Origin: Ischnura elegans
Lineage: Eukaryota; Arthropoda; Insecta; Odonata; Coenagrionidae
Assembly (NCBI RefSeq): GCF_921293095.1
Contig: NC_060247.1
Coordinates: 109,449,111 to 109,513,110, forward strand
Direction: 5' to 3'
Length of the DNA: 64,000 bases
A model generated the notes under the pieces. That model ran no database searches. It worked only from the letters and a program-made list of their open reading frames with translations, and was not told where the DNA came from. Below, in pieces: positions 45,867-58,589 of this stretch (positions are counted from its first letter, which is position 1; the number at the start of each line of letters is the position of its first letter). The position numbers and the translations under genes are program-made.

Positions 45867-47951
45867 AGGTCAACTATGCTTTTTTGGCGATATTTTTGTG
45901 AAGCAAAATATTTCCTCTAAAGTTTACAGTTTAGAATTTTACGATTATTTTAAATGCATAATGGTATTCAAGTATCCAAAGCAAAATACTCCTCACTTTG
46001 GATTTGACTGAGCCTTTATAGAGATTTTTAAACATAATTTCTAATGCTGTAATGTTTGAAACTAAATAACCTGAAGATTCATGTATTTTGCAAAGAAAAT
46101 ATACATTTGGAGGGATTTCAAGATGGGGTGCCGTAGGATGTTGTAGCCGCCTGGCGGGACATCCCAAAAACCATTTGGTTGCGACAGTTGCGACTGCCTG
46201 AAAAAACGCAAGACACCATTGCTCTATCGTTCTCTATGAAACCTACAAGTTTGGGGACCGACCACACACTAGCAGTGCAAATAAAAATGACCCAAATCGT
46301 GTATTTTGTTTTAAATTATTGATTAGAAAACATATCGCACTCATGCGAGTATTTATTTTAATTCGCTGATAACGTAACGTCCAAATCTCTCATCAGATTA
46401 AATCGGGATGCTCTCGCTTAGTTATTAAATGGTACTTATGACAGTTTTACCCACAAAGGCGTAGAAAAGTCGTAGGTAGGGGGGTAGGTTGGCCTCCGGA
46501 GATATTTGACAAATCAAAAATTCAATACTATCATAAAGTTTATTATAAATTCACTCACTCAGTGATCCAACCCGAATGTTGGCATGGATATATATTATAA
46601 TTTATGGTTAACTTAACTTCTAAGACTTCTATGTTTAAAAAATTTCTGGGGTGGATACACCCCTCTAAGAGTGGTGGTAGCACCCATACGCCGGAGTGGT
46701 CCCATGTACCTCCTAAGCCCCCCTCGCAACGCCAATGTTCACCAGCTTTCCAGATGGCGTATTCACGTGGCGGGCTACAAAAGCAAAACCTATATAGTAT
46801 TTACCGGAAGAATATACATGTCATTTTGACTCTAGACTTATATAGTATTCGTTATTCCATGAGAATCATGATAAAAATATAATTTAGCCGTATTGATGTA
46901 CACATTTCTCAGTAATTATGAAATGGACACGGTATTTAAGTCATATTACGCTCGTTACATGAAAATTACGCAAATATAGGCACAAATGGGCGGATGGAAA
47001 AAGTATTGATTTAAAATACCCTGAACTAACTATCATTTGTGCTCTAGCTTTGATTTTTAACCACGTTAGACGTACGATAATACTGTGAGTGTTCAATGCA
47101 GATAAGCGTGGTTTTACATTTGATCGATAACTGAAATATAGGCCACTGTAACGTCATGACACTTCATATTCCTACTAAGATAGTCCTTAGCTATAGTGCT
47201 CAAAAGAAAATTGTGATATCTCCATTTACTTTGCTGCTACGTATCTGTAAATGCCATGCATTCGTTCAATAACCAGAAAAATGTGCTGAGATCGTCAGAG
47301 CGCTGTGCGAAACTAGCATTATCATTAAAAAAATTTCAATCCAACAGCAAAGGAAGAAATGAGCGAGCTCCAAACTAATTTATTTTAAGTCAAAATAATC
47401 GGCCTTGAATATTAGTATTCGAAATCGGGAGACAACTTGGCAACGGGCACTAAAGCAGTCAGTGCGAGCAGGATTGCCAGCCCAATACGCAAACACACTA
47501 TACACCGATTCAAAAGTACCGCAATAATTGTCTCCCACACTTTTTGAATCAGCGTGGAATAAATATAAACTGTGGGTATGGTAAACAATAGAAAAGATGA
47601 CGAAATTCAACCTTTCACGTTCAATTCAAATATGCACGAATTCTCAATCGCCCATATTTTGTATTAAGTAACTTTTATAGATATTTTTTTATCGGAGCTC
47701 TTTGATGTCTCATAGTTTCTAAGACCAAGCTGTTGACGGTATTATCAGAGGATTTTTTTCCATCCATTTTGCTTCCAGACCATTGAGAGTTAACATGTGA
47801 ATAGTGTATTCCTTAAGGATACAATTGTTACTAAAAAACCATTCGTAAGTGACCATAGGCTTTAGGTTTGTCCGATCTTAGTTTCACCTACTTAATGTAA
47901 ATAATCAAGGCTGGTAAAATATTGGTAAAAATAAAAATTGAGAATGTAAAA
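45867..47951. other. Intergenic stretch between two minus-strand genes, nothing recognised
   Basis: AT-rich with short frames only. A C-rich patch at 46640-46720 resembles MITE interior but I cannot find ends. Confidence 0.35.
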
Positions 47952-47957
47952 TTTATT
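47952..47957 (-). terminator. Candidate poly(A) signal AATAAA of TPGS2
   Basis: Minus-strand AATAAA about 220 bp beyond the TPGS2 stop. Other AT-rich sites exist, so the assignment is tentative. Confidence 0.35.
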
Positions 47958-48176
47958 ATGGGAATTTACTTCTCGAAATCTGATTCGGTCGCATAAAAGT
48001 CGTTGGAAATTAAATAAAGTTTTTTTTAAAGCTACAACGAAAATCCTACATTTCTACAAAATAACAATCTTTCACTTAAAAGTATGAATAGTACTTTCGC
48101 ATACCAATGATATTAACAACCACGAGCCTCATATTTTAGGTTTTTTTTTTAATAATCTCATATTCATATACATAGT

Positions 48177-51100
48177 TCACTTCTTTTCTCTCTTGGAACT
48201 TTTAGTGCGGGTCTTGAAGACCGAGGGATCCAACTGGCACGGATTCCTGCCGCCCCAATCCGCGTTCTCCGATAAATGGCTGAGGTCGGACTGCAGAAGA
48301 TGAGGGGCTATCATCGCAAACATTTGCTGCAAATGGAACAGAGAAAAAAAATGAAGTCAAAACATAGAATGGAATGATGATGAGATATACGATTGTAGGC
48401 CGCGTGAAGCACCAGGAGTTTTTCCCGACGTTTCATAACCCACTCAGAGGTGAATTAACCCTATATAACCCAGAGCTGCTTAAGGGAGAAATCAAATTTA
48501 AAGATTTTTCTATCTGAAAATGAAAATTTTGCACTCAATCATAATTAACGAGGCAGATAAATATTTCGTCATCAAAATTTACACCACAAAATAATACGTA
48601 GTTTGTATATTTCCTAAATAGAGCTGAAAATTTACACATTTTTGACGTTGCTTTGAAGCAACATTGGGTTAGAATGGGTTAAGGTCGCTTTTTTAATAAG
48701 GGATAATTTTAAGGGGTTGGTCGCTTTCAGCGTCGCCTTGGTGGTATTCACTACCTCGATAGCGGAAATGCGCCCTCGGTATGATATGCGTCGACAAGCG
48801 ACTTTGAGAAATTCATCAATCATTAAATTTTTCCAAGATGGTGAAATAAACACTTGGATTTGAGAGCCACCTTAAGGATAGCTATCTTTTCAAATTATAG
48901 GAAGGGTGGTCTCTCGCACCATCCCTCACTCCCATATTCCGCCTGTGGAACCACTGCTGGTCACTTATGGGAATTTTCCACCTAGCACTCATAAACACAA
49001 AGATTGAAATGTATTACCCGTCTTTACCGTTAGGATAACATAGCGAACGCATATAATTTTAACAAGATTAGGAGTAATGAAAACAATTACAGATCCCAAG
49101 TTATTGATTGCGCCAGCAAAAAACAAATCCTTTCTCTCCTGCGTTACGGAGCGTTAAGGAACGGTCGATTATATCAACACAATCTTTCAAAATTTTAACA
49201 TTAAGTTTATTTTTAAACTACATGTGCAACGCACAATTGTTTGAGGCTTGACTTTGTGGAAGTTCGATATATCCATGATAAAAACTAGAAATGATAAATT
49301 TCCACACTTTAATATAAAACCCAACTATGAACCATGGTTTCAACATATAATTGAAAATGACGTATAATGTTGAAACCATGATAGGTAGTTGAGTTTTGTA
49401 TTGAAGTGTGGAAATTTTCCATATGTAGTTTTTATCATGGATCTTTGTGCAAGTAAAACTCTTCACATAAAGCTGAGTGACAAAAGTTCAAAAGTTTTAA
49501 GCAGTGGCGTAACTATGGGGAGGGGGGCTTGGTGTGAGATACCCCCCCCCCAATCCTCAGAGAAATAAAAAAATATTTAAAACTATTTTCTAGTTATGAC
49601 CATAATAATTACATCTGCTTAAAGTTAAAATTTAAGTGCGAAAATGATGTAAAAATGTATTTCCAGGCATGTCATCTTCCAAAACTTTTCCCGGACTCTC
49701 CCGGTTGCCTGAGGGTGGGGTCGCCCCCCCAGGCACCTCCATTCCCCGCCAAAGAATATTCCTAGTTACGCCACTGGTTTTTACGTACAACGGCACATCA
49801 TTGGATTGTTTCGCATACCTCTGCCCATGGAGTGAGTCCCATTGGCGTGAATCGGAACTGCCACTGCGGAAGTCCCTGATGCACTAACATCATGCGGAAG
49901 TAGTGGGTGAAGTCGTGGGCGAGGAAGTGCCACTCAAAGCAGCGGTCCAGCAGCCAGATCTTTGGCTCCTCGCGGCAAGTGAAGGATGAAGAAGACGGCA
50001 GCTGCAGACCGCTCAGGGCACCGCTCATCTGCCCGCTCTCGGCAGGTGCTCGGTCGTGGTAAACCAGACACACCTAAGAGGCATACAAATAAAATGAGTT
50101 CATTACCTCGCAGAAGAAGGCTGTTACTGTTACCGAACGTCCCATATGTCCTATTTGGTTGCTTAGTACCAGGGCTGGGCAGTATTTCAAATACAATGAT
50201 TTTAAAATACGTATTTGAAATGCATTTGTATTGTATATTTGGTAAAATAAAATAAAAACGCCTCGTACTTTCCACAAAATTTTAATATTTAGCGAACGGT
50301 TTCGATGTGTTCTACGTCATTTTGTGCAGTCCAGCTACGTGCAGTCTAGCTTGAAAATGACTTGGAACACGCCGAAACCGGTCGCTAAATATTAAAATTG
50401 TGTGGAGAGTACTAAGTGTTTATTTTATTTTATCATGTATAACTTCCAGTTAACTCACCTACCGTCAACTTCATTGTATTTGATGTTTGGAAGCGAGGCT
50501 TAGACGTTCTTAGCAGCTAAGAAGTCAAGAGTGTAAGCATTCGCAATGTGATGCTGCCGAAGAATGACGAAGATAAAATGGGTCGGCTGTGTAAGTAACG
50601 AGGAAGTGCTAAGAAGAGTGGAAGAAAAGAGTCTTCTAAATACCTTAATCGGAAGACTTAGTTGGCCACATTATGAGACATGATAGTCTAATGAAAACAC
50701 TCGTAGAAGGACAGGTGGAAGGGAAGAAGGGCAAGGGACGGCCCCGAATGAGTTGCGTAGGACAGGTTATAAATGATGAAAAAGAAAAGAAATAAGTCGT
50801 TTTGAAAAGGCTAGCGGTTAAGAGAGAGGAATAGAGAGCTGTGTCAAACCAGTCATAGGATTGTTGACAAAAATGACGATTTCAAATACACGATCTGAAT
50901 GTAACTTGTATTTTGTGTATCAGATACAAATTTTTGGTATTTTTCCATTCTAAAATAAAAGGCATATTTGTAAAATACTTTTGAAGTAGCTCTGGAAACC
51001 CTTTGTTACATTATGCTCCAGAGATTTCTTGGATTTCGTTGGAATCGTTTTCTTCGTGTTTTCAACTATCCATAACGTGCCAGGTTATATTTTTTAAAGA

Positions 51101-54100
51101 TCTCATAGTTTCCATGCGAGTGTGTTTTGTATTTTAAAAGGTGTTTAAAATACGATGTTGTAGTTTGCTTTTCAAATACCCAAGTCAAAGGTATTTTTTA
51201 TTTCAAATACATTTGGAGCGGTATTTTATACTTTGTTTCTCAAATACTCCTCGGCCTGTATTTTGCCCATCCGTGCTTAGTACCCTTGCATATCCGGCGT
51301 TCTGAGGGTATATTCTTTATGTTTAAAATAAATTTCTCTAAATTCTGAGGTGAGGATGAAGTTTTGCAGTTATTACGAGAGGTTTTTTCATCTTGCGTTG
51401 AAGTTGAGGAAAAGTAGACTGACGTTTTTTACCTGCAGTCCAAACATACATTTTCGACCCAAAAAATTAATATATCACGTGGTAGCTGCAAACACTGGTC
51501 TTTAATCTTCGGATGAAAATAGGTTTTATTACTTCATTTATGAATAAAAAGTTACACAATTTACAATGCTAAAGAATATTTCGAGATTTTTTATTGATGT
51601 CTGAATGATGTTATCGACAAAACTCAAAATATAATATAATATAATACGCTTTATAAAATATTCTAATCACCGAATTCCAGCGAGCGCGTTACCGCCTCTC
51701 ATCTACTGCTCGTTATATCGTGGTTCAGTTTTGTTTATACTTATGTGATTGATATCTTCCTTCGATGAGCGGTTCTCCTTAAACGAGCTAATAAGAAGAA
51801 ACTACTGACGTCACTAAATAATTCAAATAAATCATTGAATTAGCCTGTAACTTTCGTGTATTAATGAGACAATGACATCATTGGGTACATGTTTTTTGTC
51901 GTGACATCAAGCGAACCATCCCAAGGAACTGCAATTTTGTGTATGAGGGAACGACACCATTAAATCTACCGTCCTTGCAGGAAGCCATAGAGATACCCTG
52001 GTTTGAACACTGTTTAGCGTGTGTGGATTAACTTAGTGGGAACATGATTTTGAAAAAGGCGATTCGCATTGTATTCACCACATTGACACTTTGTAAATTA
52101 CCCGCCATGATTTCGACGTACATGTCATTATCATGGCCTATTTGAAGTGTTGGTTATCGGTGAAATACTCAATCGGTAGTGTAGAAATAAACACAGAATG
52201 AAAGCTCATTTATATCCCCCAGCATACCTTTCCTCATTATCATGAGAAATGAATTCTTTAATTTACGATTATGTTAGTGGGATTGTTGTGAAAAAAGTTA
52301 TGGTTTTTGAACCTGAGAAAACAGTAGCTAAACTTGTAGCATTATATTTTATATAAAGTCTCCAAGCATGGAAATGGAGGTCCTTATAATAGTGAGTCGC
52401 GGCAAAATTTTGCAATAATATTAGACCAAAATTTGTTGCTAAAGAAAAATATTATAATTTCGTTGCTTTTAGACCTACAGGAAATACGAAAACGTATTCA
52501 GCATCGTACTACTTCCTAGCCGACGAAAATTATGGTGGTTGTAAAAAAAACTCCACCCTTTGCGGAGAAAGATATACCTTGCCCAGCCCCTGACAAGGGT
52601 CCAGTTCAAAGATCTTGCACTTGACGCCGAAATTGGGCAGCTGCGGCTGTGGAGTGACGGTTTGGGGGGACTGGGGGTCATCCATCCCCCCTGAAGCTCC
52701 CTGGGAGCACATCTCGATATCTAGAAGGGTAGGACCGTCGCCTTCGGGGGCAGGCTTCAAACCACCTATGCGCCTCAGCTCGGAGAGGGAGTTTATCTTC
52801 ATGTTGCCGATGGCCAGCACCTCACCTACAAGAGCGAACGATAGAATGAAACACACATTATGGTAAAAAAATGACGGTTTGAGGCGTAACTTTATGGAAG
52901 CGATTCGTTATGAAGAATGAAAAAGAAGAAACTTGGTGCTTTCACATCAAATATTTATTCATACATTTACACGATCATGGTTTCAACGTAAGACGTCATC
53001 ATCAGGTGAACTTCACATTCTGGTCGTTAACCTGCCAGGGAAACAGATTCGAGAATGTGGAGATGCAGGAACTCATTATTCCCGAAAGCTATAAAAAAAC
53101 ATATATGTATAGACTATATCTAGATGCCCCATTCACACACCACTCACACAGTCATCTCTCACGACGAATCGATAATTAAGAAATCCTGAGTATTCTTAAG
53201 GCCTGTTTACACGGCTCATTCACACGTACGAGTTAATGTATGTTTGCGGGAATGAATTTTGTGGACCAGAATGGAACATCAACGAATGCATGAACCATAT
53301 AATCGGAGATTCTATTTTCTGTTCATGCATTCACACTAGTTGGGTGGTTACGCGAAGGTTTTTCTTATTCATTCACGCGTTCATAAATTTAGACATTAAC
53401 TCGTACGAGGTGATGTTTCGTGTAACCAGGCCTTTATTCATTGGGCTATGAGTTCAAACTCAGGGAAATGGATTCGAGGACGTGGAGATTCGGGAATGCA
53501 ATATTTCCGAAAGCGATGAAAAAGCTATATCTATGGAATATATCTAGATGGCCCATTCCAATTGATATCAATGCTTTCTCTCACCCGCGTACTCATAGTT
53601 CCAGATGAGTCGGAAGCCGTCGATGGAGAGGTAGAAGTGCTTGAGATCTTCCGGAAGGACACAGCTGTACCTCTGCTCCCACGCGTTCATCAGTTGCCGG
53701 TCGCATGGTGACCTCTTCTCCAGTTCCACGCCCTGGACACCAGGCGTCTCCTCTTTTCGTAGATACAAAGAATGTTAAATACTAGATGGCCACTCGACGT
53801 TACTCGGGAAGAATACTACCCAGAGAAGTGGGAATCTTGGAACTTGGTCACATGGTAGGATTTTTAGGCAAAGGTGCATCAACATATCGATGGCTAAGTT
53901 CTAACAACATGTATTTAAAAAATTGCAACTTTTCAGGAGAGAAAAAAACGATTGATTTTTTCTAATTGTACGCTAAATTTAAAAACCTAAAATTCTCAAC
54001 ATTGAAAAAGAAGCATACATTTGCAATAAATTGTTGTTTTTGCTTGAATTTTATTTTTTAATGTTATTACACTTTGTTTAAGATGCCTGTGTCAAACCGG

Positions 54101-56899
54101 CCGAATTTTGAGATACGTGTTGTTAGAACTTAGCCATCGATATCTACATCTACATAATACCCTGCAAGCCACCTCTAGAGTGTTTGGCAGGGAGTGATCA
54201 ATCACCAGCATGCAGCATGCAATTGGACTCCCACATGCACACTACACGGTCCTAAAAAAATGGTACGGTGCACGGTACAAATCAGGTATTATGGTGGTAT
54301 TCATATATGACAGAAAACAATGGAAAAAATGATTTCCATATGCCGCGCACGGGATCAGCTTATACCCCGCTCCACAACATTGACCGTTATGTGTGTCCAC
54401 ACGTGCATAGACCAAAAACGCCATGTGAACGCATGCCACAGCAAAAACAAATGCACCAGGAGGACTAATGGAGAAGTGTAGAATCCTTTGAGTTATGTCA
54501 CAGAGTATACTCTGTGGTTATGTTTTCCCTTTGAGAGTGTCAAGAGGTGTGCCTACGCGGCAGGCGGTTCAACCGCAGAAGTTGTATGATATGACGTAAC
54601 AAACGGCAATGAGGAAACGACGCAAAGGTTACGTCGGACACAACCAGAAGTAGCACTACGGTATTTGGGAGCATGAGATGCACCTACTTACTAACTCTGG
54701 CTTTAATCCGTGCTACCGTATGGAAATTCTTAACAGATAGACAAACAGACATACTCTTTTATTAATATAGATGTAGCAATACTAGCACAAGAGTCCGCTC
54801 ATTTCAAAGGGGTGGTTATAAGTGAAAGTATTGTTGTTGAACCCCATAAGTGGATAATAGTACAGTAAAAACCTCTCCAAAACGGCCACCTCGATTCAAC
54901 GTTCACCTCTCTGAACGTCAATTATTTTCCAGAACTGAATGATTTTCCCAATCATTCCTTAGTAAAATGACCCTCTACTTGGCACGTGTGCATAGTGAAA
55001 AGAGAAGGAAAGAATTTAAATCTAGATAAGAAAGAGGTAAAGGCAGAGGGCAGAGTCATTGAAGAGTGGTTTGAAGGGGCAGTGTATGTATAGCAAGTAA
55101 CACAAGGTGCCCCGTGCGAAAATATTGCACTTTAACGCTATCTGGGAATGGGTATGTTAAAGAGACGGTGTAACTGGGTTTTAAAATGGAAAAGAAGGTA
55201 TCATGAAGACTTATTGAACGACGCTCGAACTCAATTCTTAGGTATTTCAAGGGAAATAATTTTCTCTTGGTTGAATATGCTTATCATGTCACTGAGCTGA
55301 TTTCAATTCTCTTGGAAATTCACATGCGCTGAGAACAATATACAGGCAATTTGTTTTGTTCACTGGTTCACCCTGCGGTCTACAGTGCTATCAATTATCT
55401 CCATCAAATAAATTAATATTGATAGCATAAATATTGTTGTGCATTTAACCACAAATAAAGGATTCCATGAATTTGGCACATAACGAGAAAAAACAGTATA
55501 TTCTTATTGGATTCCTCGCTTAAATATAATGCCGCGGCAAGTTCGCCGATCAAAAATATTAACTATAGCCCACACCATCATAGCTGGAACAACCTAACTA
55601 AAACGGTGAGTTTCGATTTATTATTTAGTTTGGACTTTCGTTCGAGAATTTAAGCGATAATATACAGGTATATGTTTTTAATATGTATTATTTCTACTCT
55701 CAATTGTTAATAATACCAGAAATATCACAGTTGTCCATTTTTTCCGCAAATTAGCGCTTATTACAATAATCTATAGGTAAAGCGTCTAAAATTTCGTATT
55801 ATCATGAACAAAATGGCATATTTTTTACCATCGCACATGTGTGCAATAAAATGTAGAGTAGTACTATTTAGACCATACATTTTACATTAATTCTTATTCA
55901 TTAGTTATATGTTCACGATTGGAAGGCAAAAATCCCTCATGAATGTTCCGTGCCACGATTATCAAGGAAACATATCGTACTTCATAAATTATGAAAAGTA
56001 TTATTTTTGGGAATTCAAAAAATTTTTCTGAAGATACCAACACGTAAACAAAATTAATTCAAATTGCAAGTAAAAATATAACATTTTTTCCACATTTAAG
56101 TGAAAATATTTACTTACTACCCAAGTGAAAGAGATTCTACAAATTACAAATCTCTGTACCAATTGAATTCACATAGGAATTATTGCTGTTTTTTATATTG
56201 AAGTTAACGTCATATTTAGATAAAAATTTTCTCTTAAACATATCATGGATGTCGAGGAGCATGGGTCCAAATTTCTTGCCTAGAGTGAATAAGAAGTTTT
56301 ATCGGTAATTTCGAATCCTCTTTCATTTTACAATATTGCACGTTAGAGTTGCTAGTGCCCATATCCGTTGGTATTGAATGATTCAATACCTTCAATTGAA
56401 GGAATCAATGGGAAGCTATTTTTTTCCAGTTATTGTAAAATAGAAGGGTAAGTATCACGTATGAATTTGAAGGAAAGGGAGAGCAAAAAATGATAATGGG
56501 AAAAATTTATAAAAATCGCTTTAGTGGATTATTTTCAAAGAAAATATGATAAACTACCGATTTTGAAGAGGTAGTTGTAAAGTCGTGATATCATACAGAG
56601 GTTATACTGTCTGGCTGGTAATAACCATAAAATGATTTAGCCGTAACCTCAATTACAGAATAGCTGAAAGTTAGCAGTGACGGTAAGCAGTCTATCATTA
56701 AAGTTGTAATTTTAACTAATGGAAGAATTCGTCAACTTCGGTTTCTATAATATACAAAGCTATTGCAAGGCAAAATGAAACTGGTCTTTAAAAAATGATA
56801 AAACAATGAATTGAATGACTAAAAGAGCAGCTCACCAAGAAGTTTGACCAGTCCTAGGGTGAGGTTCTCGTAGAACGAGCTCTCGATGGAGGCGTCCAT
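48177..56899 (-). CDS. TPGS2: Tubulin polyglutamylase complex subunit 2, five coding exons
   Basis: Minus-strand exons 56899-56836, 53752-53585, 52825-52578, 50073-49819 and 48326-48177 have GT-AG borders and compatible phases. The product is 294 residues, against 300 for human TPGS2. Conserved stretches align in order: LTLGLVKLLEETPGV (13-27), WEQRYSCVLPEDLKHFYLSI (46-65), GNMKINSLSEL (84-94), KIFELDPCQGLGKVCLVY (148-165), IWLLDRCFEWHFLAHDFTHY (199-218), GLPQWQFRFTPMGLTP (227-242) and LDPSVFKTR (272-280). A basic tail ends KSSKREKK. The fold is SMI1/KNR4-like. The protein belongs to the TTLL1 tubulin polyglutamylase complex, which adds glutamate chains to axonemal and neuronal microtubules. 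The ATG context (ATAATGG) is good, and a CRE lies about 225 bp upstream. Insert 105-142 and residues 168-190 are longer or different from the vertebrate protein. Exon 2's acceptor has a weak pyrimidine tract; phase and alignment fix it. Confidence 0.93.
49271..49442. repeat. Foldback element, TPGS2 intron 4
   Basis: Arms of about 75 bp start ATCCATGATAAAAACT and end AGTTTTTATCATGGAT, pair with scattered mismatches, and contain GGTTTCAACAT/ATGTTGAAACC near the centre. A hairpin-forming MITE or half of a palindromic repeat. Confidence 0.75.
49502..49776. mobile_element. CAGTGGCGTAACTA MITE, complete copy, TPGS2 intron 4
   Basis: 275 bp with ends CAGTGGCGTAACTATGGGG and CCTAGTTACGCCACTG, sub-terminal G run and C runs, and an AT-rich interior (TAATTACATCTGCTTAAAG) also found in 58808-59042 and, decayed, in 7658-7896. 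Confidence 0.8.
50241..50434. repeat. Foldback element, TPGS2 intron 3
   Basis: Arms of about 80 bp: the left holds TTTTAATATTTAGCGAACGG and the right, in reverse complement, TTTTAATATTTAGCGACCGG. Pairing continues out into TAAAATAAAATAAA. The two CATTTT inner ends leave a short loop. Confidence 0.8.
50485..50870 (+). mobile_element. LINE 3'-end fragment (RT C-terminal tail)
   Basis: Plus-strand remnant matching the minus-strand copy at 31258-31500: it encodes GHIMRHDSLMKTLVEGQVEG and ends near CATAGGATTGTTGAC. Broken by stops. It lies in TPGS2 intron 3, antisense to the gene. Confidence 0.6.
53200..53432. mobile_element. 233-bp MITE with GGCCTGTTTACACG ends, TPGS2 intron 2
   Basis: Starts GGCCTGTTTACACGGCTCAT and ends CGTGTAACCAGGCC. 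Further inward ACGAGTTAATGT is mirrored by ACATTAACTCGT. T/A-rich flanks (TTAA on the left, TTTA on the right) would fit a 3-bp duplication, but the match is imperfect. Harbinger-like by its ends. Confidence 0.65.
53884..54143. mobile_element. MITE with ATATCGATGGCTAAG ends, copy 1 (TPGS2 intron 1)
   Basis: Inverted ends ATATCGATGGCTAAGTTCTA and TAGAACTTAGCCATCGATAT with near-perfect pairing over about 35 bp. It shares interior boxes (GCAACTTTTCAGGAGA, GCTTGAATTTTATTTTTTA) with the copy at 57653-57921 in the opposite orientation. Confidence 0.8.
54150..54780. repeat. Dispersed repeat region, TPGS2 intron 1
   Basis: Begins with CCCTGCAAGCCACCTCTAGA, shared with about 40650. Its right part ends in AACAGATAGACAAACAGACA then TTTTATTAATATAGAT, a tail seen at 3' ends of RTE-type LINEs or SINEs. 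No coding frame. Confidence 0.4.
54863..54950 (+). mobile_element. End of a Tigger-type DNA transposon, TPGS2 intron 1
   Basis: TA-CAGTAAAAACCTCTCCAAA followed by ACGGCCACC resembles Tigger-type termini. No partner end found. Confidence 0.3.
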
Positions 56900-57123
56900 T
56901 ATGGCAGGGCAATGTTTTGTTTTGATGATCGTCTCATGACGCACCTTGTTGTGGCAACGGTTGCCGTCCACCTGTTGTGGAGACGAGGCCGCCGAAAGGC
57001 GAAGCGGTCGACGGCGGTCGATTCCAAATCTTCATTGCGATTGCGGTTGCCTTAGAGGAAATATCATGGTACTACGAAACAAGGTAGCCCCTTCATGTGG
57101 ACAAAAATTGGCTCGTTCTGCGC

Positions 57124-57131
57124 GTGACGTC
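57124..57131. promoter_or_regulatory. CRE palindrome TGACGTCA upstream of TPGS2
   Basis: A full ATF/CREB consensus about 225 bp upstream of the TPGS2 ATG on the minus strand, within a short GC-rich stretch (56940-57135). Position and motif fit a proximal promoter. Confidence 0.4.
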
Positions 57132-57139
57132 ATCTGGCT

Positions 57140-57652
57140 TTGAATCTCGTTCAAATTATCGCTGGATAGCATGGGAAACGTAGAGTTCACGAGTACATGT
57201 TGAAAGAAACTGCCAATGGAACTGCATAGAAGAGGTACAATTCTATCCCATCCAAGGCTGATTTCTGTTGTCACTTCGGTCGCATTGAACCGGTTTTCAA
57301 AAATGTCCGAAGTGCAATGATGAGTGCATTGTGATCCACTTTTTTCTAATATTTTGCAGTGTGATGTTTGCAGTTTTGAGGAATAGCATTGAAAACTTAT
57401 GCATTTGATATCATAATGTACATTAATGTTGATTAAAACTCCTAATTATACCTTATTTCCCCGTGAAACTCAGAAAAACTTTATCTGTCAGTGATGCGAG
57501 TGGCGACTTTGGTATACCTATTTAAAAGCGCGTCGAATGGCAGCACATTTAGAGGCAAACTTGGGGATAATCTTTGGTAAAGCTCGTGGGGACTGCACTA
57601 ATAACTCGAGACTCGACTGTTTTAGCATGCACAGTGGGCCACATAAGTTAAT
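57140..57652. other. Region upstream of TPGS2, nothing recognised
   Basis: Short frames on both strands but no gene signal or repeat terminus. Confidence 0.3.
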
Positions 57653-57921
57653 ATATCGATGGCTAACAATAAGTTCTACTAGCACGTATCTCAAAATTTG
57701 GCCGGTATCAGTAAATATTGCTAATACTGTTAATAAAAAATAAAATTCAAGCAAAAAACATCTCTTTGTTTGCAAATGTATGTTTCTTTTTCCGCTTTAT
57801 GTATTTTTGGTCTGTAATTTCAATTAAAATTACTTACCATTAAAAAAATAAATCGTTTTTTTGTTCTCCTGAAAAGTTGCTATTTTTGAGATATGTGTTG
57901 TTAGAACTTAGCCATCGATAT
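57653..57921. mobile_element. MITE with ATATCGATGGCTAA ends, copy 2
   Basis: Same family as 53884-54143, inverted relative to it: it begins ATATCGATGGCTAACAATAA, ends TAGAACTTAGCCATCGATAT and shares CTCCTGAAAAGTTGC and AAATTCAAGC. Together the two copies flank TPGS2 exon 1. Confidence 0.8.
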
Positions 57922-58589
57922 GCACCTCCGTTGAGACACGGTGACAAGAATAAAACCACTTCATGTGGGTTCCTTTCTTCTAGTTGGCAATGCTTTAGAA
58001 AGTAGACGCAGGAAATGCTGGTAAAAACGAGTAAATAGTCGCAAAGAAAGGATATTCATCGAATGTCAAGAACAAATTGTCTTCACGAATACATAAACGC
58101 AATGCGTCTCTCATTTTTCTTCATTGCAAGATTTTGGTTGTTGTAAGAACTCAGTCTTTTGAACTTAAAACGGCAGAAATATACATCGGACTGAAAGATG
58201 TGATAAATTGTTCCACAATGAACATAATTTCGTCATAACAGCATTTTTAACCAGAAAATTCTCTTCCTTTAATAAGTGGATTGTAAAAAATCATTTCAAT
58301 TCGAAAGTCGGAACTAAATAAATACTAGGTAAAGTTAGCGGTAAAATAGTTATTTAACTACGAAAAGGAGATAGTTTTTTGATAATAAGAGAGCATTTTA
58401 AATGCTATTTACGTTTAATCTACTTGCGTCGAATATACACGGAAAACATACGCTGACGCCCAAAATTTCAATACTGAAAACCCTGGGTCTAGGTGGCTGG
58501 ATCATCTGCTTTCACTCAATGGAGCCGAAATTTGCCCTTGAAATGGGGGAAGAAGCAGAGGTCGTTATACATCGCATATGAAAATAAAG
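57922..58589. other. Intergenic stretch, nothing recognised
   Basis: AT-rich; no gene or terminus seen. Confidence 0.3.

Noticed and set aside
56946-57274. Short frames opposite the TPGS2 promoter, possible divergent gene
   Set aside because: GC-rich composition alone opens them; no conserved product or splice continuation found.
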